From NCBI RefSeq assembly GCF_964355755.1, contig NC_092678.1, forward strand, positions 4,250,922 to 4,314,921: a stretch of 64,000 bases of DNA. Reading direction: 5' to 3'. The translations under genes and the position numbers were made by a program. Source of the stretch: Antedon mediterranea. Lineage: Eukaryota > Echinodermata > Crinoidea > Comatulida > Antedonidae. This document shows, piece by piece, positions 52,401 to 60,400 of the stretch. The notes under the pieces were generated by a model. It had not been told where the DNA came from, did no database searches, and saw nothing but the letters and a program-made list of their open reading frames with translations. Every line of letters begins with the position of its first letter. Position 1 is the first letter of the stretch.

Positions 52401-54982
52401 AGGAGAGGTAGTTGGATGAAGGAGATTGGATTCAAGGAAGGAGAATGAAGGAGAGAGGATTCAAGGAAGAAGAGGGAGTTGGATGAAGGATGGAGAGTTG
52501 GATGAAGGAGATGGGATTCAAGGAAGGAGAGGTAGTTGGATGAAGGGGATGGGATTCAAGGAAGGGGGGGGGGAGTTGGATGAAGGAGAGGTAGTTGGAT
52601 GAAGGAGATGGGATTCAAGTAGGAGAGGTTGTTGGATGAAGGAGATGAGATTCAAAGAATGAGAGAAAGTTGGATGAAGATGGGATTCAAAGAAGGAGAG
52701 GAAGTTGAATGAAGGACATGGGATTCAATGAAGGAGAGGTAGTTGGATGAAGGAGATTGGATTCAAGGAAGGAGAATGAAGGAGATGGGATTCAATGAAG
52801 GAGAGGTAGTTGGATGAAGGAGATGGGATTCAAGATAGGAGAGGAAGTTGGATGAAGGAGTGGGATTCAAGGAAGGAGAGGGAGTTGGATAAAGGAGATT
52901 TAATTTTTAATTCAATTTTTGTATATATAAAATGTAAACTCTGAAATGAAAAATGATTGACTTACTTTCATGTTGAGACTGCAAATACTTATGTTATCGC
53001 CATCCTCGTTCCGCTTCCAACGACTTTTTGAAGGCTGAAACATAAATACAGATTTAGAGATGGTTACGGAATGCGCCAAATTTCTTTATCATGCATTTCA
53101 TTCTCTGCTACATTATATATACATCCATTTTTATCTTGTTATATAATATTTATTTGTTTAGTAAAATATGTGTGTATGTAAAAAGCCATATGAAGGATAA
53201 CATGAATGTTAATATCATTAAACGGTTCAATCATTTAACCTTTCATTACTGTACACAATGATCTAGAGTTCAAATGTGCACTTAATCATTTGACATTGCA
53301 CATAACAGTAAAGGTTTAAAGATTTGAAAAATGATATAAATGATATTAAAATGATATAATTAAATACTAAAATAAATAAAATAATAAATTGGGCATTACA
53401 AGGGTAATTCATCGCTCTCATACAAGAATAAGTATATTATTTTAGGTATAGTGACATTAAATAAGGCCAAGTACTGTAAAATTAGTTTCCTCATTCATCA
53501 AATTTTAGAGCCGCATGAACACTTTAATAAATAAATAATGTGAATGGCTGTACACATTTTCAATTGCGTATGCCCATATTTATCTTACTAATAGCCAAAT
53601 TGACTTGGCCTAATGTGACTATAGTTACTTACCTTTATGTTAAGACTACAAACACTAATATTATCATCATCACGATTACTTCTTTTTCTGGAAAATGACT
53701 ATAAAATAAATAAACTTTGTAAACTAATTAAAGAAAACAAATGATATTTGATCTAATAAAGAGAAAAAAATTACTAATAATTGTATACTAATACAGTACT
53801 AGTAAAATTAGGAACCAAGTTTGCTTTGAAATATTTTCTCAAAATTTTCTAAAAGTACATACCCCATATCGGAAGAAGCTACTTCCCTCTTCTTGTTTGG
53901 CTTTCTTCTGCAAAGAAAATACACATTTCTAAATAACAAATACAAAGTGGGGCACCACTAACTAAGGTTACATTTTCCGTGAAACGAACAATAGGTAATA
54001 TATGAGTCCTAATAGTGTAAGCCTTGTGATGTGCCCATATATGGACAGGATGATGTCATATTACTACCATATATGGAGATATCACTTCCACATTAGGGGA
54101 TATCGCTACCATATTAGGGGATATCAATACCATATATGGGTATGTTTGATAGTGTAGAAAGAGCTTAAAACTATAATATCTTTGTAAGACGGTTAAACTT
54201 GAATTGTTCATATCAAGTCCTGACCTGTTGGTTTGCTCCTGATGGACTATCACAGATATCAGGCTGATCTTCCCGTTTTCTTTTCCGATCCTAAGAAAAA
54301 GAAACAAACATTAAGTTCAATGAATAGGAAATCTAAACTTGTCAGATTTATTGTAACATTTAGTTAAGTAAAAATAAAGCAAAGCAAACTAAACAACTCA
54401 TAATCTGGTTGGAAAAAATTTGGGAATGTCCCACCCATTTCCGTCCATTCGACAAAATGATCTTACCCTCAAATCCATACTATGAACGCTGGGGCTGCGT
54501 TCTTTGAATGAATCTAGACTCTTTCTTTTCATCGCTGGTTTGGTTTTCTTTTCCACTGTGTTCTGAGTTTCTTGCTGTTTTTGAATGTCCTGTTGCCATT
54601 GGTAATGCTCTTCTCTTCGTTTCTTCATGTACTCAAGTCTATCCTTTCTGTTTTTTTCTTCCTTTGCTCTTTTCTTTTTCCGTGGCTGAAAATTAAGTTA
54701 AAAATATACTTAAAATTAGCACAATCTGGCAATAACACATGGTTTTCTTTCCAATTTTATTAAATAAGTTGATATATTTTTATCACTATTTTTGTCTCAC
54801 TTAAAAAGAATTAGTTCTTCTGATTCTACATTCCATTTTGTACTTACTGGTGGTATAGGACACACATCTTTCTCATTGTTGGTAACTGGTGAGCCATGTA
54901 GCGATGAATGAGAACCTCGGGAAGACATGGACCATAGAGAAGCTCGCGACGATGAAGGTTTCAGTGATGTCCGTTTTGACAT
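16498..54982 (-). CDS. NET1: NET1/ARHGEF3-type Rho guanine-nucleotide exchange factor (long isoform)
   Basis: Exons: 54982-54848, 54685-54467, 54290-54225, 53907-53863, 53698-53633 and/or 53034-52966, 28764-28663, 22752-22585, 21290-21131, 19708-19632, 19218-18958, 17681-17511, 17159-16973, 16670-16498. With both tandem exons the length is 632 aa; every phase matches. An in-frame stop precedes the ATG. The N-terminus has basic NLS-like clusters (PRKKKRAKEEK, DRKRKRE, SRKRSNR). Then come the family motifs TKRRDSRLWSET and IKRQEAIFELLQGEQD, and a DH domain (~287-465) with FLQRCRESPFSRKLDLWNF and RSRLVKYPLLLK. The PH domain (~490-620) has RQPIPVDQLDVEDL, GSFRGAF and SLQANDEHDKKQW. This is unmistakably NET1/ARHGEF3 (XPLN), a GEF for RhoA/RhoB; nuclear localisation via the N-terminus is known for NET1. 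It ends in QSIV, a class I PDZ-ligand pattern like vertebrate NET1 ETLV. The 24 kb intron 28765-52965 dominates the locus. Confidence 0.95.
17186..17335 (+). mobile_element. tRNA-derived SINE of a second family
   Basis: A tRNA-like head runs from GTTGGTGCAGCTGGTAGAG (box A-like) to GGTCGAATC (17236-17244, box B-like), followed by an unrelated body. Its sequence differs from the SINEs at 6.6 and 37.8 kb. It lies in a NET1-like intron in antisense orientation. Only one copy is seen in the window, so a decayed tRNA pseudogene is the alternative. Confidence 0.6.
19862..20105. repeat. Diverged tandem duplication (~122 bp)
   Basis: Two adjacent blocks share AGAGAAAATTAGTTT followed by ACCC, AAGGAG, then TAA(A/G)TC(A/G)TG and TGCAAA in the same order. 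Intronic, non-coding. Confidence 0.5.
22398..22532 (+). repeat. Dispersed repeat with hammerhead-like core, copy 1
   Basis: Shared with 58791-58962. Common blocks are AAGGGCTAGTGTTGCC, AGCTCTGCTAACTTTTCTGG, GTATCTCCATTGAGATCCAG and a terminal TTTTTCAGTAATTTG. The first part has the layout CTGRTGA, a GGGC/GCC(C/T) stem, GAAA and then GC-TCT-GC-TA, which resembles the hammerhead ribozyme core found in Penelope-like elements and retrozymes. In this copy the GAAA is intact, but the CTGATGA position reads CTGGTGA. Confidence 0.6.
22585..22905 (-). CDS. NET1: Candidate alternative first exon of the NET1-like gene (short isoform)
   Basis: The coding frame of the exon at 22752-22585 continues upstream, without a stop, through its own splice acceptor to an ATG at 22905. 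This adds 51 residues that begin MPCRDYYESASSENMANTSN. Joined to the downstream exons it would give a ~449 aa protein with intact DH and PH domains but without the basic N-terminus. CCAAT (near 23019) and ATTGG motifs lie just upstream. Vertebrate NET1 and ARHGEF3 also use alternative first exons. That this stretch is translated is inferred; an intron retained by chance is the alternative. Confidence 0.45.
22906..28662. other. NET1-like intron, AT-rich, no recognised genes
   Basis: Apart from the putative short-isoform promoter at its left end, the stretch is AT-rich with small local duplications (for example 23940-24070, sharing CTATTTAAAATTA and AGTATAAATAAT). A run of 14 C residues or so lies near 28555-28568, beside a C-rich ORF that has no family features. 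I see no exon in phase with the flanking ones. Confidence 0.5.
28765..34742. other. Left part of the 24 kb NET1-like intron
   Basis: AT-rich non-coding sequence. A (GT)n microsatellite sits at 29019-29036 and a MITE-like inverted repeat at about 31230-31413. No open frame in it resembles a known protein. Confidence 0.5.
31230..31413. mobile_element. MITE with CTTTCACACAGA termini
   Basis: The left end has CTTTCACACAGA and the right end TCTGTGTGAAAG in inverted orientation. Imperfect complementarity extends inward (ACTGTGACGGTAATATT against AATATTACAGT). An internal CCCTTTCACACA at 31339-31350 is a third related copy. CG-rich content contrasts with the flanks. No target duplication could be fixed. 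Confidence 0.65.
34743..35657. mobile_element. 915 bp inverted-repeat DNA element flanked by CACTG
   Basis: Left terminus GCCCCGTTTCTGCTGCC and right terminus GGCAGCAGAAACGGGCC form a 16/17 inverted repeat. They are immediately flanked by the 5 bp direct repeat CACTG (34738-34742 and 35658-35662), a target site duplication. Just inside both ends are runs of TATACCGTATATA palindromes. Internal partial copies of the terminus (near 34809, 34932 and 35026) suggest nested or rearranged insertion. No transposase is encoded, so it is non-autonomous. The 5 bp duplication does not by itself fix the superfamily. Confidence 0.85.
37082..37279 (-). CDS. NET1: Candidate alternative first exon of the NET1-like gene (middle isoform)
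   Basis: A 66-codon open frame starts at ATG 37279, with an in-frame TAG 12-15 bases upstream. It ends at CAAAAG followed by GTATGA, a usable donor in phase 0. The next exon (28764-28663) begins in phase 0 with GAA, so the product would read LEILHAQK then ESGTRRARSL and be about 498 aa. Residues are well mixed and protein-like (VILEEDGVCLKKVSFSNPF). Vertebrate NET1A and ARHGEF3 isoforms also splice a private first exon to the exon homologous to 28764-28663. No promoter motif was recognised. Confidence 0.55.
37728..37948 (-). mobile_element. tRNA-derived SINE, copy 2
   Basis: Minus-strand head with box A-like TGGCTTGGTGG (37928-37938) and box B-like GGTTCAAGTCC (37883-37893). The body shares AAGTCTTTGGGAGTGGAGTT (plus strand) with the copy at 6.6-6.9 kb. 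AT-rich tail at the left. Confidence 0.82.
42850..43090. repeat. ~21 bp minisatellite
   Basis: Tandem degenerate units of the form ACTCACCCTAAACTTTTCGG. Because 21 is a multiple of 3, an open frame with an LTLNFSEF-like heptad persists on the plus strand, but it has no gene context. Confidence 0.85.
44733..45384. mobile_element. 652 bp Harbinger-like MITE with TTA target duplication
   Basis: The terminal inverted repeats GACCCCATTTACACTTACG (left) and CGTAAGTGTAAATGGGGTC (right) are perfect over 19 bases and are flanked on both sides by TTA (44730-44732 and 45385-45387). A 3 bp TWA duplication is characteristic of PIF/Harbinger transposons. Subterminal GC-rich motifs (CGGCCCTGGG and relatives) are repeated in opposite orientation near both ends. 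No transposase frame is present. Confidence 0.88.
46731..46875. mobile_element. CArG-bearing MITE, copy 1 (right end truncated)
   Basis: Left end AAGCTCTGTTTACACTATCA, then two copies of CCAAATATGGTAGTGATATG and a closing ATATATGGGCACATCAAA. The right terminal repeat is missing. Related to the copies at 50285, 53995 and 61965. Confidence 0.7.
50285..50487. mobile_element. CArG-bearing MITE, copy 2, with expanded 21 bp array
   Basis: Imperfect terminal repeats (TATGTCTACACTATCACA left; TTTGATAGTGTAAACAGAG right) enclose five tandem 21 bp units, each with CCAAATATGG (first at 50335-50344). CCAAATATGG fits the SRF-binding CArG consensus CC(A/T)6GG. Non-coding, in the NET1-like intron. Confidence 0.78.
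51044..52003. repeat. G-rich 21 bp minisatellite (about 45 units)
   Basis: Nearly perfect tandem units GGAGGAGGAGGGGTGTTGAAT, with variants GGATGAGGAGGGG and GGGAGTTG. One unit near 51650 is 18 bp, a loss of one GGA triplet. Because the period is 21, long frames are open on both strands (SSSIQHP heptads on minus, RRRGVEW heptads on plus). They have no start, splice or family evidence and are treated as artefacts. Each unit has several GG/GGGG runs, so adjacent units could form G-quadruplexes on the plus strand. Lies in the NET1-like intron just downstream of the tandem exons. Confidence 0.95.
52004..52905. repeat. Higher-order purine-rich repeat array
   Basis: Degenerate purine-rich units built from GTTGGATGAAGGAGATGGGA and TTCAAGGAAGGAGAGG. 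A larger block of roughly 325 bp is duplicated (about 52127-52440 against 52451-52770, sharing GATTCAAGGAAGAAGAGG and GAAGGATGGAGAGTTGGATG). This array is contiguous with the 21 bp minisatellite and probably related to it by divergence. Confidence 0.88.
52966..53034 (-). CDS. NET1: NET1-like exon 5b (tandem paralogous exon)
   Basis: A 69 nt phase 0-0 exon encoding SRWKRNEDGDNISICSLNMK after PSK. It is paralogous to the exon at 53633-53698 (SRKRSNRDDDNISVCSLNIK). Both align to the vertebrate NET1 segment that precedes the EPSNKR-type exon. See the finding on alternative use. Confidence 0.88.
53633..53698 (-). CDS. NET1: NET1-like exon 5a (tandem paralogous exon)
   Basis: A 66 nt phase 0-0 exon encoding SFSRKRSNRDDDNISVCSLN then IK, with donor AAG-GTAAGT and acceptor TTTTATAG. 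It shares the D/N-rich NIS-x-CSLN core with exon 5b, ~600 bp downstream in transcription. It is more basic at its start (RKR) than 5b and may differ in nuclear targeting. Confidence 0.88.
53995..54171. mobile_element. CArG-bearing MITE, copy 3
   Basis: GATGTGCCCATATATGG at the left and TTTGATAGTGTAGAAAGAGCTT at the right. Internal CCATATATGG occurs near 54005, 54068 and 54130. Inserted in the intron between the NET1-like exons at 54225 and 53907. Confidence 0.7.
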
Positions 54983-55340
54983 TGGTGCAATGTTTTCTCT
55001 TTAAGCGTTTCCCTAACAATCAGGAAAAATTATATGAAGTATTAAAATCTAAATATTTTTCTACCAACTATTACCATAACTGACTTTAAATTCTATTTAG
55101 CCTTAAAATACCGATCTTCAGATAAGGAACACAATGGAGAGGTTATAGCACATCACAATCACATAACAATTTCTTTTGTTGTTTGTGAATGTTGATGATA
55201 TTATTTCCTGTTTCACCGTCTTTCTTTTTACTAGATATAAGTACCATACTTTATTAATATGCCTGGAGGTATTACATAAAACGTTCAATTCTTAAATAAA
55301 TTTTCTAATTGTTACCCTGGGATATTATTCGTTGATTGTT

Positions 55341-56215
55341 TTTTAGGGTGGGTTACTATTAGAAGGGGGTTACTAATAGAAAGGGGTTACTAATAGAAAG
55401 GGGTTACTATTAGAGTAGTCACGTGGGTTATTTGAGCCTATTACTAATCTTAAATTAGGTACCTTAAAATATTAACCCACTCCTAACTTTTCCGGTTAGC
55501 AACTCAAAAATGATAAAACGGTACCGTACGATCGAATAAACAAAAATTTGTTTGAACTCGAACTTTATTTATAAACTCATAAAGACTCAATCCTCTCCTA
55601 CTCCTGAGATCAACATGCATCTCCTTATTTTCAAAATATGGCTGTCATAAACGACCAGTCATAAACTTCCACAGATTTAAATGTTTTTAGTTGAGCTTTA
55701 TATTATCATAATGTCATTTTGTCAATAGTTTTTGTGACTCTAATAGTAACCCCCCATGGGTTACTATTAGAGTAGTGGGTTATTATTATAGATTGTCTTA
55801 TAAGGTTGGTTACTAATTAGAAGGGGGGTTAATATTAGAGTAGTGGGTTATTATCATAGATTGACTTATGAGGTGGGTTAAAATTAGAGTGTGGGTTACT
55901 ATTAGAGTGTGGGTTATTATCATAGATTGACTTATAAGGTGGGTTACTAATTAAAGGGGGGTTACTATTAGAGTGTGGGTTATTATCATAGATTGACTTA
56001 TAAGGTGGGTTACTATTAGAGTATGGGTTACTATTAGAGTATGGGTTACTATTAGAGTGTGAGTTATTATCATAGATTGACTTATAAAGGTGGGTTACAA
56101 TTAGAGTGTGGGTTACAATTAGAGTATGGGTTACTATTAGAGTGTGGGTTATTATCATAGATTGACTTATAAGGTGGGTTACTATTAGAGTGGGGGTTAC
56201 TATTATTAGAAGATT
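55341..56215. repeat. Tandem array of GGGTTACTATTAGAGTG units
   Basis: Dense repeats of GGGTTACTATTAGAGTGTG alternating with GGGTTATTATCATAGATTGA and CTTATAAGGTG form a composite period of roughly 47 bp. Short GGGTTACTAATAGAAAG copies occur at 55343-55410, and the main array runs 55743-56215. A minus-strand frame through it encodes only low-complexity N/S/P repeats. Confidence 0.85.
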
Positions 56216-57354
56216 TACGGTATTATTCGTCTGTATAATATCAGTATAAATTGGATTAGCCACAGTAAACCTAGAATAGGCCAATTCTAATCGCATTCTT
56301 TCAAAAGAAATAACAATAATTAAGGTAAATTACTTGATTTAGAGCCTAGGGCCACCTTTTATTTTATGGTTTGGTCAACTGTACTAATAGCACGATCAAC
56401 CAAGCATGTAATCATTATTTTGTAAAATTAACTAATGTTAAAGGTTTTTAATTATCAGTACAATCGGACATCCACCAAGTTTAAGATGACAGACAACTGA
56501 ATAAAAGCTGCTCGGTAGAAAACATTAGGCTTTAGGCTCTACCAGTATCGATGAATGTTTGACTGTTCAACTAAAATAATAATAAATATTTTAGTTAGGC
56601 CTGCCACCTAGCTAGGCTAGGCCTAGCCTAGAAATATTTTTACATTTTTGGCATTTTAATTAATTAACACTGAATGGCAATACGTGGTCAGGAAATACCA
56701 CAAAAAGCCTGGTCCTTGCAACATATGATTGTTATCAATATTATCATGTACTAAAACTAAGTCTAGGCCTAGACTTTAGGCCTAGCTAGGCTAGTAGAGT
56801 GAGCCGCAGGGGAGCAGGGCAACATTTTGTCATCATCATCACAGGCTACAGCAGAGCCAGAACAGAGAGATTGAGAGGTGAGAGGCGCGCCGGTGAGATG
56901 ATGTTGTCTTTATCACTGCATTATAATACAATTATAATAGGTTGAACAGATAACATTACATAATAATAAGTCAATTATATATAATAAATTAAATATTAAT
57001 TACCAAAATAGTGTTTTTCACGTATTTTTCTTACTCAGTTTAAGCCAAGGCTGCGAAAAATGCTTCCGCAAAATCAATCAAATGGTGTTCTCCATTTTAT
57101 CCAATCAAAATTCGTCAAAATTTTATGAAACGTCATCGCTGCCTTTTGTTAATTTGTATAAGTAGATATCAATTATGTGTAAATGTTTTAAAAGTCATAA
57201 CAATTCCAAAATGATGCCCCTTCCTTTCCTATCAATCCTATTTTTTGTTCGAATTATCAACAATTTTACAGTAAAATAAATAGAATCCTAACCATTTGAT
57301 CAAAAGCATTATGTCGGCAGCGGCGTGTACTACTCCCATCAATTGTTGAACTAC

Positions 57355-57366
57355 TGCGCAAGCGCA
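57355..57366. promoter_or_regulatory. NRF-1-like palindrome in the MDM1 promoter
   Basis: TGCGCAAGCGCA fits the NRF-1 consensus YGCGCANGCGCR and lies about 105 bp upstream of the MDM1 start codon, a common distance for NRF-1 in TATA-less promoters. Regulation is inferred from the motif only. Confidence 0.5.
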
Positions 57367-57469
57367 TTGTGAAGGACGCCAATTTAAATATGGATGGTCG
57401 TTTTATTTATTTGTTTACGTTTTAAGTGTTTTTAAAGGTTACTTGCTACTTTTATAACAATAACATAAA

Positions 57470-60400
57470 ATGCCTGCAATAAATGTAAGTTCTTAATGGA
57501 TTTTTGATTTTTAAACCAGTATATAATTAAATAAAGCTAAACATTTTTTCTAATTTATTCTGACAAAAATGCTAGGCTAGGCCGGCTAATAACGGCTTGC
57601 ATTGTTTGTGACTCTCTGTGGCGGAGCGGCAGCGGTTAGGTATTGTGTGGTAGGTAAAAGATAGGCCTAGCTAACTTTTATAGCCTAATGTTGTTCAAAA
57701 ACTTTTTATACATGTATAAATTGTTATTTTTACCTTTTAAACCTTATTTTAGCCACATTCAGAATACAAGAAAAAGTTTCGTTGGCATGATTCTTTTAAA
57801 TCTGCATCGTTTACGCCAACAAAACAGCAATCTGCAGAAACTGCAGGCTTGTCATCTTTTGATTTTGGTAAATATAACTTAAATATTCACACTGCACTTA
57901 TTAAGTGTATTATTAATAATATAGGCTAGTAAAGCCACATACTAAATATTAGTATTACTAGCCTATTATATATGTTATGCGCGATTTGAACGATTTGCGC
58001 AATTTAAAATTGCGCAAAAAAATCCTTGCGCAATTTGAAATTGCGCAAAGAATTCTTGCGCAATTTAAAATTGCGCAAGGATTTTTTTGCGCAATTTCAA
58101 ATTGCGCAATCAACTTGCGCAATTTCAAATTGCGCAAGAAAATCTTTGCGCAATTTTAAATTGCGCTGCACAATTTGTAAATTGCGCAAGATAGTTCTTG
58201 CGCAATATGACACCTTTGCGCAATTTGAAAACGAACTGTAAATTTTCCCATACATGGCTAGGCCTAGGCAGAGGAGTTTAAAATTTAGTATTTTATTATA
58301 TAAATAAGACCATTTCAATGAAGATAATGTTTAATACTCACTTTTTAAGTTTTTAATATTAGTTTAATAAGCTAGGCCATGTAACCTAGTCAGTATCAGT
58401 AGTCCAGACCCTAGCTAGGCTAGAGTAGTATAGCCGACCGCCCGCGCCGCGCCCGCCTGGTGGAACACCACCGCTTCGTTTTCCTTCGTCGGTTCTTCGA
58501 CGGTATGCTAACTTATAACAATATTTGCACTACTAAAATAAGGAAATGCGATATTTATCTTTAATTTTGAATCATTCTTAGAAATTACTATATAAATATG
58601 GGTGTGCATGATTTCACAATCTGTCGAAAAACCTTGCGCAATTTGCAGATTACTTGCGCAATTTAATACGTTGTTTGCGCAATTTGAAACACATGTTTCA
58701 ATTCAAATTGCGCAAGGATTTTTTTTGCGCAATTTCAAATTGCGCAAATCGTTCAAATCGCGCATAACATATATATAAAGTACAGTAAAGGCCTTGCACT
58801 GATGAAGGGCTAGTGTTGCCCGATAGCTCTGCTAACTTTTCTGGCTGTTTTACTTCTCGTTTTGATTTAGCTTTTCGCTTTTATTTTGTATCTCCATTGA
58901 GATCCAGCCACTGATACCCACAGCATTGTCAGTTTTTCAGTAATTTGCCTTTGGATTTATAAAGTAAAGGCCATGTATTGTACGGTAGTAAAGTTGTAAA
59001 CCAAATTTAATGGCTCACATTTGTATTTCCAATGCAAATAGGAAATTAATCACCAGATTACCTGAAAGATCATCAAGCTTCAAAATTAATCAAATAGGAA
59101 TTATAATACAGTAATGTATCTCTTTAATTATTTTTTCAGCCAAAACATTTGCAAAAGTACGGGAACCAGCTCTCCAACATAAGAAGCGGCCGAACTTTGA
59201 AACAACGTATAGCACTCGGATCCTTCCAGAACCGCTGGTAGGACATGAAAATGACGACCTGCAGCCTTCGCCATTGAAGTCAGCATTACGACATCCCCCT
59301 AAGGCAGCCCCTACTAGGCCTAGGAATGATTCTAATTTCAATAATAATTCAAAAACGAGGTTTGTTTGATAACTTTTACCCACTGTCCAAAAAAATTGGT
59401 TGGTAAATTTATAGTGCTTAATATTGTTTTGTTTTTTTAATTTCTTTATTAATTTAGTACTTTATCATATAATTTTAGGGTAATTTACAGCAAGAAAGAC
59501 AAGGAAAATGATCTTGCAAGTAATACACAAAACTTAGTGATGGACAAGAAAAATGAGGACAAGCAAGGAACCAGGAATGAAAAAGAAAAGAACGAGGTTA
59601 GACTCATGCTCTGACAAGTTTGATAGCAAGCTCATGCAATGCAAAACCAAATGTGTAACTGTAAATTGTCAATAATAGGAAACTCAAATACATTAACTCT
59701 CCTAAAGCGTACAACCCAAATTATGAATAGAATTTGGGTATTTAATAATGTTAAATTCCGAGCTGACTTTACTACTGACTGTAGGTGCACTCTTCTGGGT
59801 GGTTTCCTCTTCTAAAGTTTCTATCTGGAGTTTTAGGGTAGTATTCAATTCATCTAATAGTAATAATGTGTTATAATAATTTACATAAACTTCAGGTGAA
59901 CAGAGCTATGCAATTCCAGGCTGGAATAAGAGCACCACAATCAGGAGGTCCCAAATACAACACAGAGTATCAGCGACAGTTTGCTTGGAAAAAACCAATA
60001 GTTAAACAATCACCATTAATTGCTGCTGAACAAGTAAGGGTTTTTTATTGTCTTTATTGTAGTCAACTTTTTACTTGAACCAGTTAAGCACGGTTTACCA
60101 ACAAACCAACCTGAGCAAACTAGTGATAACAATAACTCAGTCACTTCCAGAATTCTTAAACTTTTCCTAAACTTTTCAGATGGTTTATAGTTCAAATACC
60201 AACATATCCCCATATGTTCCTGACAAAATTCAAAGAAGCAGTGAATACCAAAACCAATTTCAACCCTGGAAGATACAGGGTCCCAAAAATGAAAGAGATA
60301 AACTGAAGAAAATTGCAGAACGGGAAATCAAGGCAAAGTACAAAATTAGAAATAAGGTTTGTACTCTATAACATATATTCAAGTTGTTAAGTACTTTGAT

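Larger units (their letters stand above)
54983..57469. promoter_or_regulatory. Divergent intergenic region between the NET1-like gene and MDM1
   Basis: The two genes are transcribed away from each other across 2.5 kb, so both promoters should lie here. It holds a tandem array (55341-56215), a CACGTG E-box near 55421, CTAGGC-rich stretches at 56590-56800 and a GC-richer block at 56800-56900 with GGCGCGCC. The proximal MDM1 promoter has an NRF-1-type site at 57355-57366. Confidence 0.6.

Noticed and set aside
55835-56296. A 153-residue minus-strand frame rich in N, S and P
   Set aside because: It translates the tandem array between the NET1-like gene and MDM1; low complexity only.
57977-58318. 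Overlapping frames with NLKLRKK-type repeats in MDM1 intron 2
   Set aside because: They are translations of the TTGCGCAA palindromic array; the same word is open in several frames.
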